A DNA stretch of 64,000 bases, taken from NCBI GenBank assembly GCA_963749825.1, contig CAVVOI010000012.1, forward strand, positions 496,001 through 560,000, given 5' to 3'. The position numbers and the translations under genes were made by a program. Origin of the DNA: UBA11865 sp963749825. GTDB lineage: Bacteria; Chloroflexota; Anaerolineae; Promineifilales; Promineifilaceae. The notes beneath the pieces are model-generated. The model had not been told where the DNA came from, ran no database searches, and saw only the letters and a program-made list of their open reading frames with translations. Every line of letters begins with the position of its first letter. Position 1 is the stretch's first letter. Positions 17,442 to 26,603 of the stretch are shown here, piece by piece.

Positions 17442-19529
17442 TTAATCTTTCAGCAGGCGCGATGAGTTGGCCAGTATGCCAAGATCAGGCAGAGATTGGG
17501 CCGCCGCTGCCAGGACCGGTGGCAAAAATCCGGCTGCTGCCAGAGACAAGCCAACTATATTATAGACGGCCGTAAAACCGAGGTTGAGCCTGACCACATT
17601 CATGGTTCGCCGTGTGATATGGAAAAGTTCTGGAACCAAAAGCCAATCATCACGCAACAATGCCACATGCGCGGCTTCCAAGGCCACATCAGAGCCGGCG
17701 ACGCCCATGGCTACACCCACATCCGCCTGGGCAAGAGCCGGCGCATCGTTGACGCCATCACCCACCATTACGACTTTATGGCCTAGTTCTTGATATTCCT
17801 TCACGATAGCGATCTTGTCTTCAGGCATTAATTCTGCCCGGAATGGAAGGTCCAGAGCCTTTGCCAAAGTGGCCGCCGACTGGCGATTATCGCCGGTGAG
17901 CAGCTCACACTTTATATTGCCCATTTTCCGAATCCGGTCCAAGGCTTCGGGCACTTCCGTACGCAACGTATCGGTGAAAGCCAATGCGCCGGCCACGGTG
18001 TCGCCGACCGCCACATAGACCACCGTACCTTCATCCTCTGACAGCGGGGTCTGATCCTGCGCTGTAATCGTTTGCACCATCCGCCGGTTTCCAATTGTCA
18101 CTAACCGGCCGTTGACCTCAGCCCGTAAACCTAAACCGGCCATCGACTCGAAGTGTTCCGGCTCCATCAATGTCAATCCTTTATCATTGGCAGCCGCGCG
18201 CACCGCTCCGGCCAGTGGATGTTCTGAATACTTCTCGGCCGAGGCCGCCAAGACCAGTAACTCATTTTCTTCCATGCCATTGGTGGGTATGATCTGGCTA
18301 ATCTGCGGCCGGCCAAGGGTGAGCGTGCCCGTCTTATCGATAAGTAAAACGTCGACTCGATCTAACAGTTCGATGAATTTGCCGCCCTTTATCAATATCC
18401 CTTTTTTTGCCGCCTGGCCGATGGATGCAAGCATGGCAATGGGCGTTGCCAGGGCAATGGCACATGAACATGCCACCACCAGGACAGCAACGGTCGCCAT
18501 CGGATCTCGGCGAATGAGCAAGGTTAAAAAAGCAATGAGCCCAACCACCGGCAGGTAATATTGGGTGAACTTATCGGCAAGGCGCTGGACTTCACCCCGA
18601 TTGGCTTCGGCCTCCTCGACAAGCTTCAAAATCTTGCCGAATGTCGAATCGACGCCCACGGCCGTAACCTCGACGCGTAGACTGCCCATATGGGCATAAG
18701 TGGCTGCGAATACCGTTGCTCCTGGCCCAACATCGACCGGCATTGATTCACCTGTGATTGTCGCCTGGTCCACCGTCGCTTGACCGTCGATCACGCGTCC
18801 ATCCACCGGTATTTCCTCACCGGGCCGGATTAGCACAATATCGCCATTGGCGACCTCTCTAATGGGCAAGTTGATCTCTTGGCCAGCTCTGACGACAGTC
18901 GCCGTCTGCGGCGCCATTCTGGTTAGCTCCCGAAGGGCCTGGCGCGCTTGCTCGGCCGTGTAACCCTCGATTCCATCACCAATGCGCATAAAAAAGACAA
19001 CGAGTAAGGCGGTGATCCATTGACCGGTGATGAGGGCTGCCAGCACCCCAATGCTCATCAAGGTGTGAGCAATCACTCTTCGCTGCCTTGTTGCCTGAAC
19101 CACTTTCTTGAAGATTGGGAAACCGGCTAAAATGACAGCAGCGACGCCCAGGATGGGTGGCACCAGCTCCATCAAAATATCAAAGAGACCAAGCCCTTCA
19201 CCGGCGATGACAACCAGTAAAATTAGAGCGAACAAAGCGCTCGTTAGCCGACCGACCCGGCGGGCAAGCCCTGCTTCAGGAAGGGGATTTGGCTCAAGTT
19301 CCCTATCTTCTGGAATAGAGTAACCGGCCGCGACGACAGCCTTTTGGACGACCTCGATATCGATCGTTGGCCGGTCGAACGAAATCACGGCCTTCTCAGA
19401 AGCGAGATAAACTTCCGCCTGTTGTACGCCAGGCACTTCCAACAACGCTCGCTGGACGTGGCGGGTGCATTCGGCGCAGTCCATCCCGGCGATCGGAACT
19501 TCTAGACGATGTTCCTCTTTAGCTATCAT
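17442..19529 (-). CDS. P1B-type heavy-metal-translocating ATPase
   Basis: ATP-driven metal pump of the inner membrane. An N-terminal HMA domain carries the metal site MDCAECTRH (residues about 16-24). Helices follow, then the actuator TGES, the membrane metal site, phosphorylation site DKTGTLT, nucleotide-binding SEHPLAGAV and the hinge GDGVNDAPALAQ. The usual CPC of the transmembrane site is ACSCAIALATP here, with Ser in place of the invariant Pro. The last helix reads LPDLGILANSSRLL, which does not match the standard copper or zinc patterns, so the metal is not assigned. The length of 695 residues is normal for one HMA domain. Confidence 0.93.
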   Translation of the reverse strand: MIAKEEHRLEVPIAGMDCAECTRHVQRALLEVPGVQQAEVYLASEKAVISFDRPTIDIEVVQKAVVAAGYSIPEDRELEPNPLPEAGLARRVGRLTSALFALILLVVIAGEGLGLFDILMELVPPILGVAAVILAGFPIFKKVVQATRQRRVIAHTLMSIGVLAALITGQWITALLVVFFMRIGDGIEGYTAEQARQALRELTRMAPQTATVVRAGQEINLPIREVANGDIVLIRPGEEIPVDGRVIDGQATVDQATITGESMPVDVGPGATVFAATYAHMGSLRVEVTAVGVDSTFGKILKLVEEAEANRGEVQRLADKFTQYYLPVVGLIAFLTLLIRRDPMATVAVLVVACSCAIALATPIAMLASIGQAAKKGILIKGGKFIELLDRVDVLLIDKTGTLTLGRPQISQIIPTNGMEENELLVLAASAEKYSEHPLAGAVRAAANDKGLTLMEPEHFESMAGLGLRAEVNGRLVTIGNRRMVQTITAQDQTPLSEDEGTVVYVAVGDTVAGALAFTDTLRTEVPEALDRIRKMGNIKCELLTGDNRQSAATLAKALDLPFRAELMPEDKIAIVKEYQELGHKVVMVGDGVNDAPALAQADVGVAMGVAGSDVALEAAHVALLRDDWLLVPELFHITRRTMNVVRLNLGFTAVYNIVGLSLAAAGFLPPVLAAAAQSLPDLGILANSSRLLKD

Positions 19530-19537
19530 TGAAAAGC

Positions 19538-19566
19538 ATTTTACAGCAGCGTCACCTATATCCCAA
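19538..19566 (-). promoter_or_regulatory. Candidate promoter of the metal ATPase
   Basis: Minus strand TTGGGA (19561-19566), 17-nt spacer, TAAAAT (19538-19543). The -10 is only nine bases from the ATG, so the transcript would be almost leaderless. No clear repressor operator is visible. Confidence 0.35.
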
Positions 19567-19720
19567 TAGTTAAGGAAAAGTTTCAGCCTTACTCATCTAG
19601 TAATCAGAATCATCATCTTTTCCATTTTGTTCCAAGTCAGGATACAACGCCTATTTCAGACAAGCGTATAGTGTGGTAAATTTATTGACGATACAAAATC
19701 AGAAAGGTTTTTTTCGATAA

Positions 19721-22117
19721 TTGACCTCAGATAACAACACTTCCACGCCCTTGGAATGGCCCAGCATCATCGTTTTCATCGGCCTGTTCCTTTGGATTAC
19801 CCTGAATACACTCTTCATCCAGCCGGTAGCCTGGTTATCTTCCGAGGTCTTGTCGTCCAGCGGTTTTCCTTGGCCAGATTATGCCTGGGTAGTGGCTTCC
19901 CTAATCCATGGCACCTTGCTGCTTATTCCCACATTATTGTTGGCCTGGCTATGGCCTAATCACCGCTACCGATCCATATTTCAGACCTGGTCAATAGCGG
20001 CAGCAGCGATTGTGCTCTACTCCCCTGTTCGCCTCGTTGGGCTGCCGGATGTTTTGGCGGCCAATGCCATGCAAATTATCATCAGCCTGATACTAATCGG
20101 TCTGCTTGCAGGATTGTTTCTCGCTAAACACAAAACTGGGCCAAAACTAAGGCTAACTGCTTCCTCTTTCCTATCTCTTTCCTTATCTGGCTTGATCATC
20201 ATTCCGTGGTTAGTCTGGGGTGCACTGGGTTCGCCCCTGGACAGTTTTTTGAATCTATTCTCCGGCCTGTTGTTTGGCCTTTTTGCCGGCCTGCTGATCG
20301 CTTATTTTCTGTACCAGCCATTAGTAGAAACGAATGAAGGCGCTGGCCAAAGTATCATCCTGGGCAGTCTTGCTGTAGGGGCTACATTATTGCTACTCGC
20401 CAGTGGATTTGGTTATGGCGGGCTGCAACTCCACTTGATGATCGTCCTGCCACCCTTGAGTTGGACGCTCATCATGATCGCCGAATGGTTTGATGGGGGG
20501 CAGCCCATCAATTTGAAGTGGTTGCCACCGGCAATCATGGTTGGCCTCGTCACGGCCGTGCCTATGATGATGGTCGACCCTGATGAACTGAATCTCGAGC
20601 TTGCTTTCAGCGCTAGGGATCAACTAAGCTGGAGTCTTTACGCCGCCCTGGCATCTCTGGCTATCGTCTTGCTGTTGAGCCTGCTCCTGGCATTTTGCCA
20701 CAGCTTTTTTGCCCGCATCGTCACCCGTCGCATCCAAGCCATTGGCGCTGCGATCATCTGGTCTGGTCTCCTGGCCGTCTTTCTAATTACAGGTCAACCA
20801 GGTTTTCATGGGGATCAATTATTCGTCATTCTGGCCGATCAGGCCGATATCTCAGCCGCTACAACTATTCAGAATTATGACAGCCGCCGGCAATTTGTTT
20901 ATGATGCTCTTAGAGCAGAGGCGACCGAAAACCAGGCCGGCATACTGCGGGTGTTGGATCGTTTCGGCGTCAATTACACGCCCTACTATTTGATGAACGC
21001 TCTGGCAGTCGACGGTGGCCCTCTTGTCCAGTTATGGCTTGAGACCCAACCAGAGGTCGATCGCGTTTTGCACAATCCTGTCCTTCGACCTTTGCCAGCA
21101 ATTTCAGACACAAACAATGGTAGCGCGACCACCCCTGCACATGTTCCTTGGAATTTGTCCCTAATCAGAGCAGATCAAGTCAAAGAGCAACTTGGAATCA
21201 CTGGCGTTGGCATTGTGATCGGCCAATCTGATTCTGGGGTTGAAGCTAATCATCCAGAGTTAGCATCATCCTATCGCGGCCGTGGGGGTGATGATAATTA
21301 CAATTGGCTCGACCCCTGGAATGAAAGTGTTAGCCCTGTTGACATCGGCGGTCATGGCACTCACACTTTGGGCACCATTGTTGGCCAGACGACCGGCGTC
21401 GCCCCAGGCGCTGAGTGGATAGCTTGTTCCAATCTGGCCCGGAACCTGGCCAACCCTGCGCTTTATCTCGATTGTATGCAATTTATGCTGGCGCCCTACC
21501 CTTATGGCGGCGATCCTTTCCAAGATGGCGATCCTACCCGATCAGCCCATGTATTAAATAACTCCTGGGGGTGTCCCGAACAAGAAGGTTGCGATGCGAA
21601 TGCTCTTTTACCGGCGGTAAAGGCCCTGAGAGCGGCCGGTATATTTGTCGTCGCCTCGGCCGGTAATGACGGCCCCGCTTGCGAAACAATCCAACACCCA
21701 ATTGCTCTCTATGATGAGGTCTTTTCTGTCGGCGCCATCGACCAAAGCGGAAATTTGGCTTCGTTTAGCAGCATGGGCCCCGTGACGGCCGATGGAAGCG
21801 GCCGCCTGAAACCAGATATCGTTGCACCCGGGGTAGATGTTCTATCGTCGTTCCCAAACGGTACCTATGAATATTTGCCCGGTACGTCTATGGCCGGTCC
21901 CCACGTCGCCGGCGTAGTGGCCCTGGTTTGGTCGGCCAATCCAGCCTTGGTGGGTGATATTGAAAGGACCGAAGAGATTCTGCGATCCACCACCCGGCCC
22001 TACACCGGTACATTGCCCTCCTGCATCACAGCTGGTCCCCAACAGCCAAACAATGGTGCGGGTTACGGGATCGTTGATGCTTACGCGGCCGTTCAGCTTG
22101 CCCAAAGCCTACCCTAA
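19721..22117 (+). CDS. Polytopic membrane protein with C-terminal S8 (subtilisin) protease
   Basis: The first 360 residues form about ten hydrophobic helices with little polar sequence between them. A 110-residue linker leads to a subtilase domain (about 480-798): catalytic Asp in IGQSDSGVEANHPEL, His in GGHGTHTLGTIVG, oxyanion Asn in ASAGNDGPA and Ser in GTSMAGPHVAGVVAL. Most subtilases are secreted with one signal peptide; a large multi-helix anchor is unusual. A TTG start is inferred, with AGAAAGG 12 nt upstream. The protease domain should face outside if the helix number is even and the N-terminus outside, but topology was not computed. Confidence 0.88.
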   Translation: MTSDNNTSTPLEWPSIIVFIGLFLWITLNTLFIQPVAWLSSEVLSSSGFPWPDYAWVVASLIHGTLLLIPTLLLAWLWPNHRYRSIFQTWSIAAAAIVLYSPVRLVGLPDVLAANAMQIIISLILIGLLAGLFLAKHKTGPKLRLTASSFLSLSLSGLIIIPWLVWGALGSPLDSFLNLFSGLLFGLFAGLLIAYFLYQPLVETNEGAGQSIILGSLAVGATLLLLASGFGYGGLQLHLMIVLPPLSWTLIMIAEWFDGGQPINLKWLPPAIMVGLVTAVPMMMVDPDELNLELAFSARDQLSWSLYAALASLAIVLLLSLLLAFCHSFFARIVTRRIQAIGAAIIWSGLLAVFLITGQPGFHGDQLFVILADQADISAATTIQNYDSRRQFVYDALRAEATENQAGILRVLDRFGVNYTPYYLMNALAVDGGPLVQLWLETQPEVDRVLHNPVLRPLPAISDTNNGSATTPAHVPWNLSLIRADQVKEQLGITGVGIVIGQSDSGVEANHPELASSYRGRGGDDNYNWLDPWNESVSPVDIGGHGTHTLGTIVGQTTGVAPGAEWIACSNLARNLANPALYLDCMQFMLAPYPYGGDPFQDGDPTRSAHVLNNSWGCPEQEGCDANALLPAVKALRAAGIFVVASAGNDGPACETIQHPIALYDEVFSVGAIDQSGNLASFSSMGPVTADGSGRLKPDIVAPGVDVLSSFPNGTYEYLPGTSMAGPHVAGVVALVWSANPALVGDIERTEEILRSTTRPYTGTLPSCITAGPQQPNNGAGYGIVDAYAAVQLAQSLP

Positions 22118-22145
22118 ACACAAAGATTCTGCTTGATTCGGCGGG

Positions 22146-23117
22146 TCAATCAGTCCAGAGATGTTCTGCCTGGATGAAGCGGATGGTTCCAGTCTCAGAA
22201 CGCAGCAAGATCGAGTTCGTCTCCACGTATTGGCCATGGTAACGGATGGCTGGAAGTAAAGGACTACCCGTAATGCCGGTAGCGGCGAAATAGATGCGTT
22301 CGCTATTGATGAGTTGTTTACATGTTAGTATCTGATCGGGTTCATAACCGGCATCCTGGATGGCCTGCCGTTCCTCAGCCGACTGCGGCTCCAATCGGCC
22401 TAGCATACCCCCGCCCATGGCCTTAACGCCGCAAGCAGCAATGACTCCTTCGGAGACCCCGCCAATACCCATCAAGATATCCGCGCCAGTATCCTTGATA
22501 GCCGCTTCCAAAGCGGCTTCGGCATCCCCCTCGGAGCGAAGCGATATTCTCGCTCCTGCCACTCTAATTTCATTTATCAAGTCTCGGTGACGGGGCCGGT
22601 TAAGAATTGCGACGGTTAGGTCGCGGACGGCTATTCCTTTTACGCGAGCCACCAGGGCCAGTGTCCAGGCGGCCGGAGCATCTAGACATTCAGGCACCAA
22701 CGCCTCGGCCGCCTCTCGATCGACCACGATCTTATTCATATAGATGGCACAGGCAGGTGGTGTCCACATGGTGCCTCTTGGAGAAGCACCTACCAGGGAG
22801 ATTGCGCCGGGACGGTCACGTACGACCAGCATCGTCCCGTCAATCGGATCCACCACGACATCAGCTGCAGGTCCCTTGCGGGTACCAACAAATTGGCCGC
22901 TGTCTAATGGGGTTGGCTCGCTCAGGCGGCTTTCTTCACCGATGACAATTTTGCCATCGATGTCGACCCCAGCCAGGGTTTTAGCCATAACTTGGGTCGC
23001 GTTATTATGAGCGCCGTCCCGGTCACCAAGTCCAATCCAGCGTCCAGCGGCAATGGCTGCCGCCTCGGTGACCCTTAATAAATCTAATCCAATATTTGGT
23101 GAAGGCACCTTATCCAT
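22146..23117 (-). CDS. glpX: Class II fructose-1,6-bisphosphatase
   Basis: Gluconeogenic hydrolysis of fructose-1,6-bisphosphate. The GlpX signature is clear: AGRWIGLGDRDGAHNNATQVM at the start, metal-site IGEE, VDPIDGT (Asp/Asp metal ligands), and GIGGVSEGVIAACGVKAMGG. The length of 323 residues is normal. The same strand carries GAPDH and YvcK 3.5-6 kb upstream, a metabolic theme rather than one operon, because a terminator and unrelated genes lie between. Confidence 0.96.
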   Translation of the reverse strand: MDKVPSPNIGLDLLRVTEAAAIAAGRWIGLGDRDGAHNNATQVMAKTLAGVDIDGKIVIGEESRLSEPTPLDSGQFVGTRKGPAADVVVDPIDGTMLVVRDRPGAISLVGASPRGTMWTPPACAIYMNKIVVDREAAEALVPECLDAPAAWTLALVARVKGIAVRDLTVAILNRPRHRDLINEIRVAGARISLRSEGDAEAALEAAIKDTGADILMGIGGVSEGVIAACGVKAMGGGMLGRLEPQSAEERQAIQDAGYEPDQILTCKQLINSERIYFAATGITGSPLLPAIRYHGQYVETNSILLRSETGTIRFIQAEHLWTD

Positions 23118-23187
23118 CTATCGTCTCCGGGGTTTGGCTGTTTCCGTAAGTATGAGTCGTTGCAAGCATAAGCACACTGCCAACAAC

Positions 23188-24522
23188 TCAATCAACCGCC
23201 GCTAATAGTCCTTGCGCTTCCCAGGCGGCCATGCCACCATGTAAGATACGAATATTGTTGTATTCGGTACCTAGTTTATGGGCGGCGCGCTTGCTGCGCC
23301 GGCCAGTCCGGCAAACGAATACAACTTGTTTATCTCCATTCTTTCCCGGCTCATAGTCGCCAGCCAAAATTCTTGGCAAGGGCACCAGTTCAGCTTGCGG
23401 GATATGGCCCCGGCGATATTCTCTTGGCTCGCGCACATCGATGACGACAAGACTATCATCCGCTTTCCGCAGTTCCTCCCACAATTCCGGCGCGCCAACC
23501 TCTGGGATTGGTTCTCTGAGGGGATCATCCTTCAATATTGGTAACTCTTCCAGATAGGCCGGTTTTGGTAAATTCTGGCACTCTTTGAAGACCCGGTAAG
23601 GACATTCATAGATACATACGGCCGGATCGAGGACATTATAAAATAGGTGACTGACGGCCTGATCCTCAGAAAGGAAATTTTCCATTCCTAACGTATCGCA
23701 GAAGCCGGTCGAGGTCATGAGCTTATTTACCCGGTAGCCTACGCGCACTAGGTAGACATCTCCCCCTCGCTCCCGGTACGTATGCAAGACGTTCTCCAGC
23801 ATGTGAATGCCGCTGAAATCGCAATGATTGACATTATGCATGCGAATGAGTAAATAACGTTGGTCCTGGTTTTCTTCCAGGTAACTAAAAATTGTCTCCT
23901 CAATATGGCCGACAGCTCCGAAATAAAGATCACCCTGAATATCAATCACCCCTAGCTGGGGACACAATGGCTGTTCTTTCTCATATACAAAATGTTTGTA
24001 ATCCCTATCGGGAACCACTTGCTGAACTCGAGGAAGGCTGGTGCGCAACAAGTAATGGGCGAAAGAGAGCAAAATGCCAGCCAGGATGGCAAAGGCGATG
24101 TCAATGAACAGCGTGCCCAAGAAGGTGATCAACATGATCAGGGCATCGCCTCTTGTGCCTCGCCAAATCCTGCCGATTTCCTCACGGTTTATCATGCCAA
24201 TGGCCACCACAATCAAGACACCAGCCAATGCCGCCCTGGGTAAATAGGCAGCCATGGGCGCCGTGGCGAAAACGGCTATGAGCAAAAAAGCTGCCGATAG
24301 CAAAGAAGCAATAGAAGTCTTGGCGCCAGCATCGAAATTCACGGCCGACCTGGAGAAAGACCCCGCACATGGATAACCGGAAAATACCCCTACGGCAATA
24401 TTGGCCAATCCCTGACCAATAAATTCCTGGTTGCTATTTAGTCGTTGCCCAGTCTGCGTGGCAATGGAGCGAGAAATCGCCGTCGTCTCAACTAAGCCGA
24501 TAGCTCCCACCGCCAGAGGCAC
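23188..24522 (-). pseudogene. SulP transporter, C-terminal half with STAS and rhodanese domains
   Basis: This frame encodes the last helices of a SulP anion transporter (LVETTAISRSIATQTGQ is the conserved family segment, then IGQGLANIAVGVFSGYPCAGSFSRSAVN), a STAS domain (about 190-290, with DIQGDLYFGAV and the HNVNHCDFSGIHML loop) and a C-terminal rhodanese domain with active-site Cys in VFVCRTGRRSKRAAH. The rhodanese domain looks complete. The ATG at 24522 is internal; the real gene begins near 25345 and is interrupted by several indels. Fusion of SulP-STAS to rhodanese suggests coupling of sulfate or other anion uptake to sulfur handling. Confidence 0.82.
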
Positions 24523-24719
24523 CAGTCGACAAGCGGGTAATGAAACTCAAAGTTAAGAAGCGGTAAATCGGCAATAGGAGGAAGGGATTTAGGCAACTCA
24601 CCAATCACGGCCACACCTTGCTCTCCAAGATCGAAAAGATAGACGAGGAGCGAAGCAATTACCATGGCGATTAGCGCCCCTGGAATAAGTTTGTTGATTC
24701 GTTTGAGAACCAGAATCAC
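24492..24719 (-). pseudogene. SulP transporter, middle fragment
   Basis: Contains the SulP segment IILVLKRINKLIPGALIAMVIASLLVY split by frame changes on both sides. Upstream the reading must leave the -1/+1 frames at about 24770-24800 (EANVYTVALGIGSI is the expected join). Downstream it shifts at about 24515-24530, where LVDWCLWRW should read RLVPLAVGAIGLVE. Confidence 0.75.
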
Positions 24720-24736
24720 AATGATCGAACCGATAC

Positions 24737-25345
24737 CTAGAGCGACCGTATAAACATTTGCCTCGTTATGCCGACAGCCAGTACATCATAAAGCAATCTC
24801 ACCAATATTTTCAGCCTCGACCTGTAAGGCCCAATAGCGGTGGTATCTGTCGCACAGCAATCAAGACGCCTGCTCCGGCCGCGAAGCCAACGATAACCGA
24901 ATGGGAAACGAAATTGACCAGCATCCCCAGGCCGGCCAGGCCTAAAACAAGTTGGAATAAACCTGCCATGACAGCCAACATCCCGGCTGCCAGGATGAAT
25001 CCATCCGTCCCGGCCGTGAAGCTCCCTAAGCAGAACCGAAAGGACCAACAAGGAGATGGCATTGGTTGGACCGGTATGTGTTTGGTCAGATGAGCCCCAA
25101 AGGCCGCCAACAATGGCCGCGATGACGGCCGTATAAATACCCATCTGAGGTGGCAGATCGGCGATAAGGGCGAAGGCTATCGACTGGGGCAGTAAAATGA
25201 CTGCCACCGTCAAACCGGCGATTAGATCCGGTTTTAGGTTGACGCGATCATAAGTTTTGAAGAGCCGAACAGGCTGGGTCAAGTAGGTGCGGATAGGGCG
25301 AAGTGACTGGCCCAGGTTAATGGTTGTTTGCAGTTCGCCGAACAT
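24737..25345 (-). pseudogene. SulP transporter, N-terminal fragment
   Basis: The likely start ATG at 25345 follows AGGAA. Residues include the SulP hallmark LIAGLTVAVILLPQSIAFAL and PPQMGIYTAVIAAIVGGLWG. The frame is correct to about 25030; thereafter the real protein continues in another frame (24811-25030, including GTDGFILAAGMLAVMAGLFQ and VRQIPPLLGLTG). At least four to five single-base shifts are needed between 24490 and 25035 to rebuild the transporter. This density points to decay or a bad stretch of assembly. Confidence 0.78.
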
Positions 25346-25466
25346 ATTGTGATTCCTGTAAGCTAGTGTACGCACCGCCATGGGGGCCGTCAAGTAGGCT
25401 AAAGGTCGCAGACAGCAATACTCTCGGACCTTCAATCACCGACCGGCAATCTACCCTTTTCGATTG

Positions 25467-26120
25467 TCATTCGGAAGCTGTTTGTGCCAGAATAGGGATG
25501 TCGATCAAACGGTAAGGATAAACATTGATGACGGTTGTTTCTTCAAAACGGGTTATGCGGGGAATATCATTTCGGTAAACGTGGACGTGGCCATGCAACA
25601 AGTAACGCGGTTTAAAAGTTTTCATGAATGAACGTAAGACTTTGAATCCGCGGTGGGCCAGATCGCGACCATCGTGAATACCTAAGGGCGGAGAGTGGGT
25701 CACCAGGATATCCAAGTAGCGCCCATATCGGGCAGCATTCCACAACAGTTGAGGCGCTAAACGGTAGACATTCCAGCTCATTTCTCGATCACTATACATA
25801 TAGGGCGCTTTGGGCCGGTAACGCATCGAGCCCTCTAGCCCGGCGACGATCAGACCCTTGGTTCGAATCACCCGCCCATGAATATCCAGGCCGCCGGGAA
25901 CATGATCTAGTATACGGCCATCTGAGGTGTATTGCGGACCGGTATCGTGGTTGCCGCGGACATATAGCAATGGACGGTTAATGGCCGAAACCAAAAAGTC
26001 AAGATAGTAGTACGGCAGGTCACCACAGCCGATCAGTAAGTCTACATCGGGATATCGTTCGCATACATGGTGCGAATACAAGTGATCGAGGATACGGTCG
26101 CTGACCGCCATGATCCGCAT
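25467..26120 (-). CDS. Calcineurin-like metallophosphoesterase
   Basis: The domain is complete apart from motif I. The order is VSDRILDHLYS (motif I, where the usual Asp-x-His is Asp-Arg-Ile), GCGDLPY, GNHD, THSPPLG and HGHVHVY. Loss of the motif I His is seen in a sub-group of these enzymes and may change metal use; substrate unknown. ATG at 26120 gives the usual start MRIMAVSD; an upstream ATG at 26144 adds eight residues. It follows the MazG-like gene by about 90 nt on the same strand, so both may share a transcript. Confidence 0.85.
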   Translation of the reverse strand: MRIMAVSDRILDHLYSHHVCERYPDVDLLIGCGDLPYYYLDFLVSAINRPLLYVRGNHDTGPQYTSDGRILDHVPGGLDIHGRVIRTKGLIVAGLEGSMRYRPKAPYMYSDREMSWNVYRLAPQLLWNAARYGRYLDILVTHSPPLGIHDGRDLAHRGFKVLRSFMKTFKPRYLLHGHVHVYRNDIPRITRFEETTVINVYPYRLIDIPILAQTASE

Positions 26121-26208
26121 ACTTAACCGGTCCCCCAAGTACATAAGATTTTGGCCGGCCGATGGGCTTCCAAGTCCATTTTCCGATACTGCAATAAGAA
26201 ATCGCGAA

Positions 26209-26514
26209 TCAAGGTGCAGGCCACTCCCGATCCTGATTACGGGCCAACTTAGTTAGGATCGCTTCCTCCAGATCGATGCCGGTGATGCTGGCCAATTGAA
26301 TGAGGTAAAGGGCTACGTCGGCCAATTCACCGGCCAACGCCGGTCGGTCCTCAATATCATCGTGCCACTGATAGTGCTCCAATATCTCGGCAGCTTCAAT
26401 GGCTAACGAGATAGCCAGATTGCGTGGCGTTTGTCTTTTGGGCGAGTCAGGTTCGTACCAGCCTTTACTGGTGACGAAGCTGTGCATTCGCCTTTCAAGC
26501 TCCTTTAATTCCAT
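26209..26514 (-). CDS. MazG-like nucleotide pyrophosphohydrolase
   Basis: Small all-alpha NTP pyrophosphatase of the RS21-C6/MazG fold, 101 residues. Metal-binding acidic residues appear in SLAIEAAEILEHYQW and in GELADVALYLIQLA, the ExxE and ExxD pairs of the family. These enzymes remove non-canonical or excess dNTPs (for example dCTP) to monophosphates. A second, unrelated house-cleaning pyrophosphatase (RdgB) is encoded at 46.5 kb. Confidence 0.9.
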   Translation of the reverse strand: MELKELERRMHSFVTSKGWYEPDSPKRQTPRNLAISLAIEAAEILEHYQWHDDIEDRPALAGELADVALYLIQLASITGIDLEEAILTKLARNQDREWPAP

Positions 26515-26540
26515 TTTCTATCCGCTTGCTTCCTAGTTGT

Positions 26541-26574
26541 AACAAAAATAGGGGCGCTCTTCAAAGCGCCCCTA
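26541..26574 (-). terminator. Intrinsic terminator after gapA
   Basis: Perfect 10-bp stem TAGGGGCGCT with AGCGCCCCTA (26549-26558 and 26565-26574), 6-nt loop, then TTTTTG on the minus strand. It ends the yvcK-gapA transcript 30 nt after the gapA stop and separates it from the MazG-like gene. Confidence 0.88.
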
Positions 26575-26603
26575 TCGCTAAAAATCGCAGAGTGTCTATT
26601 CGC

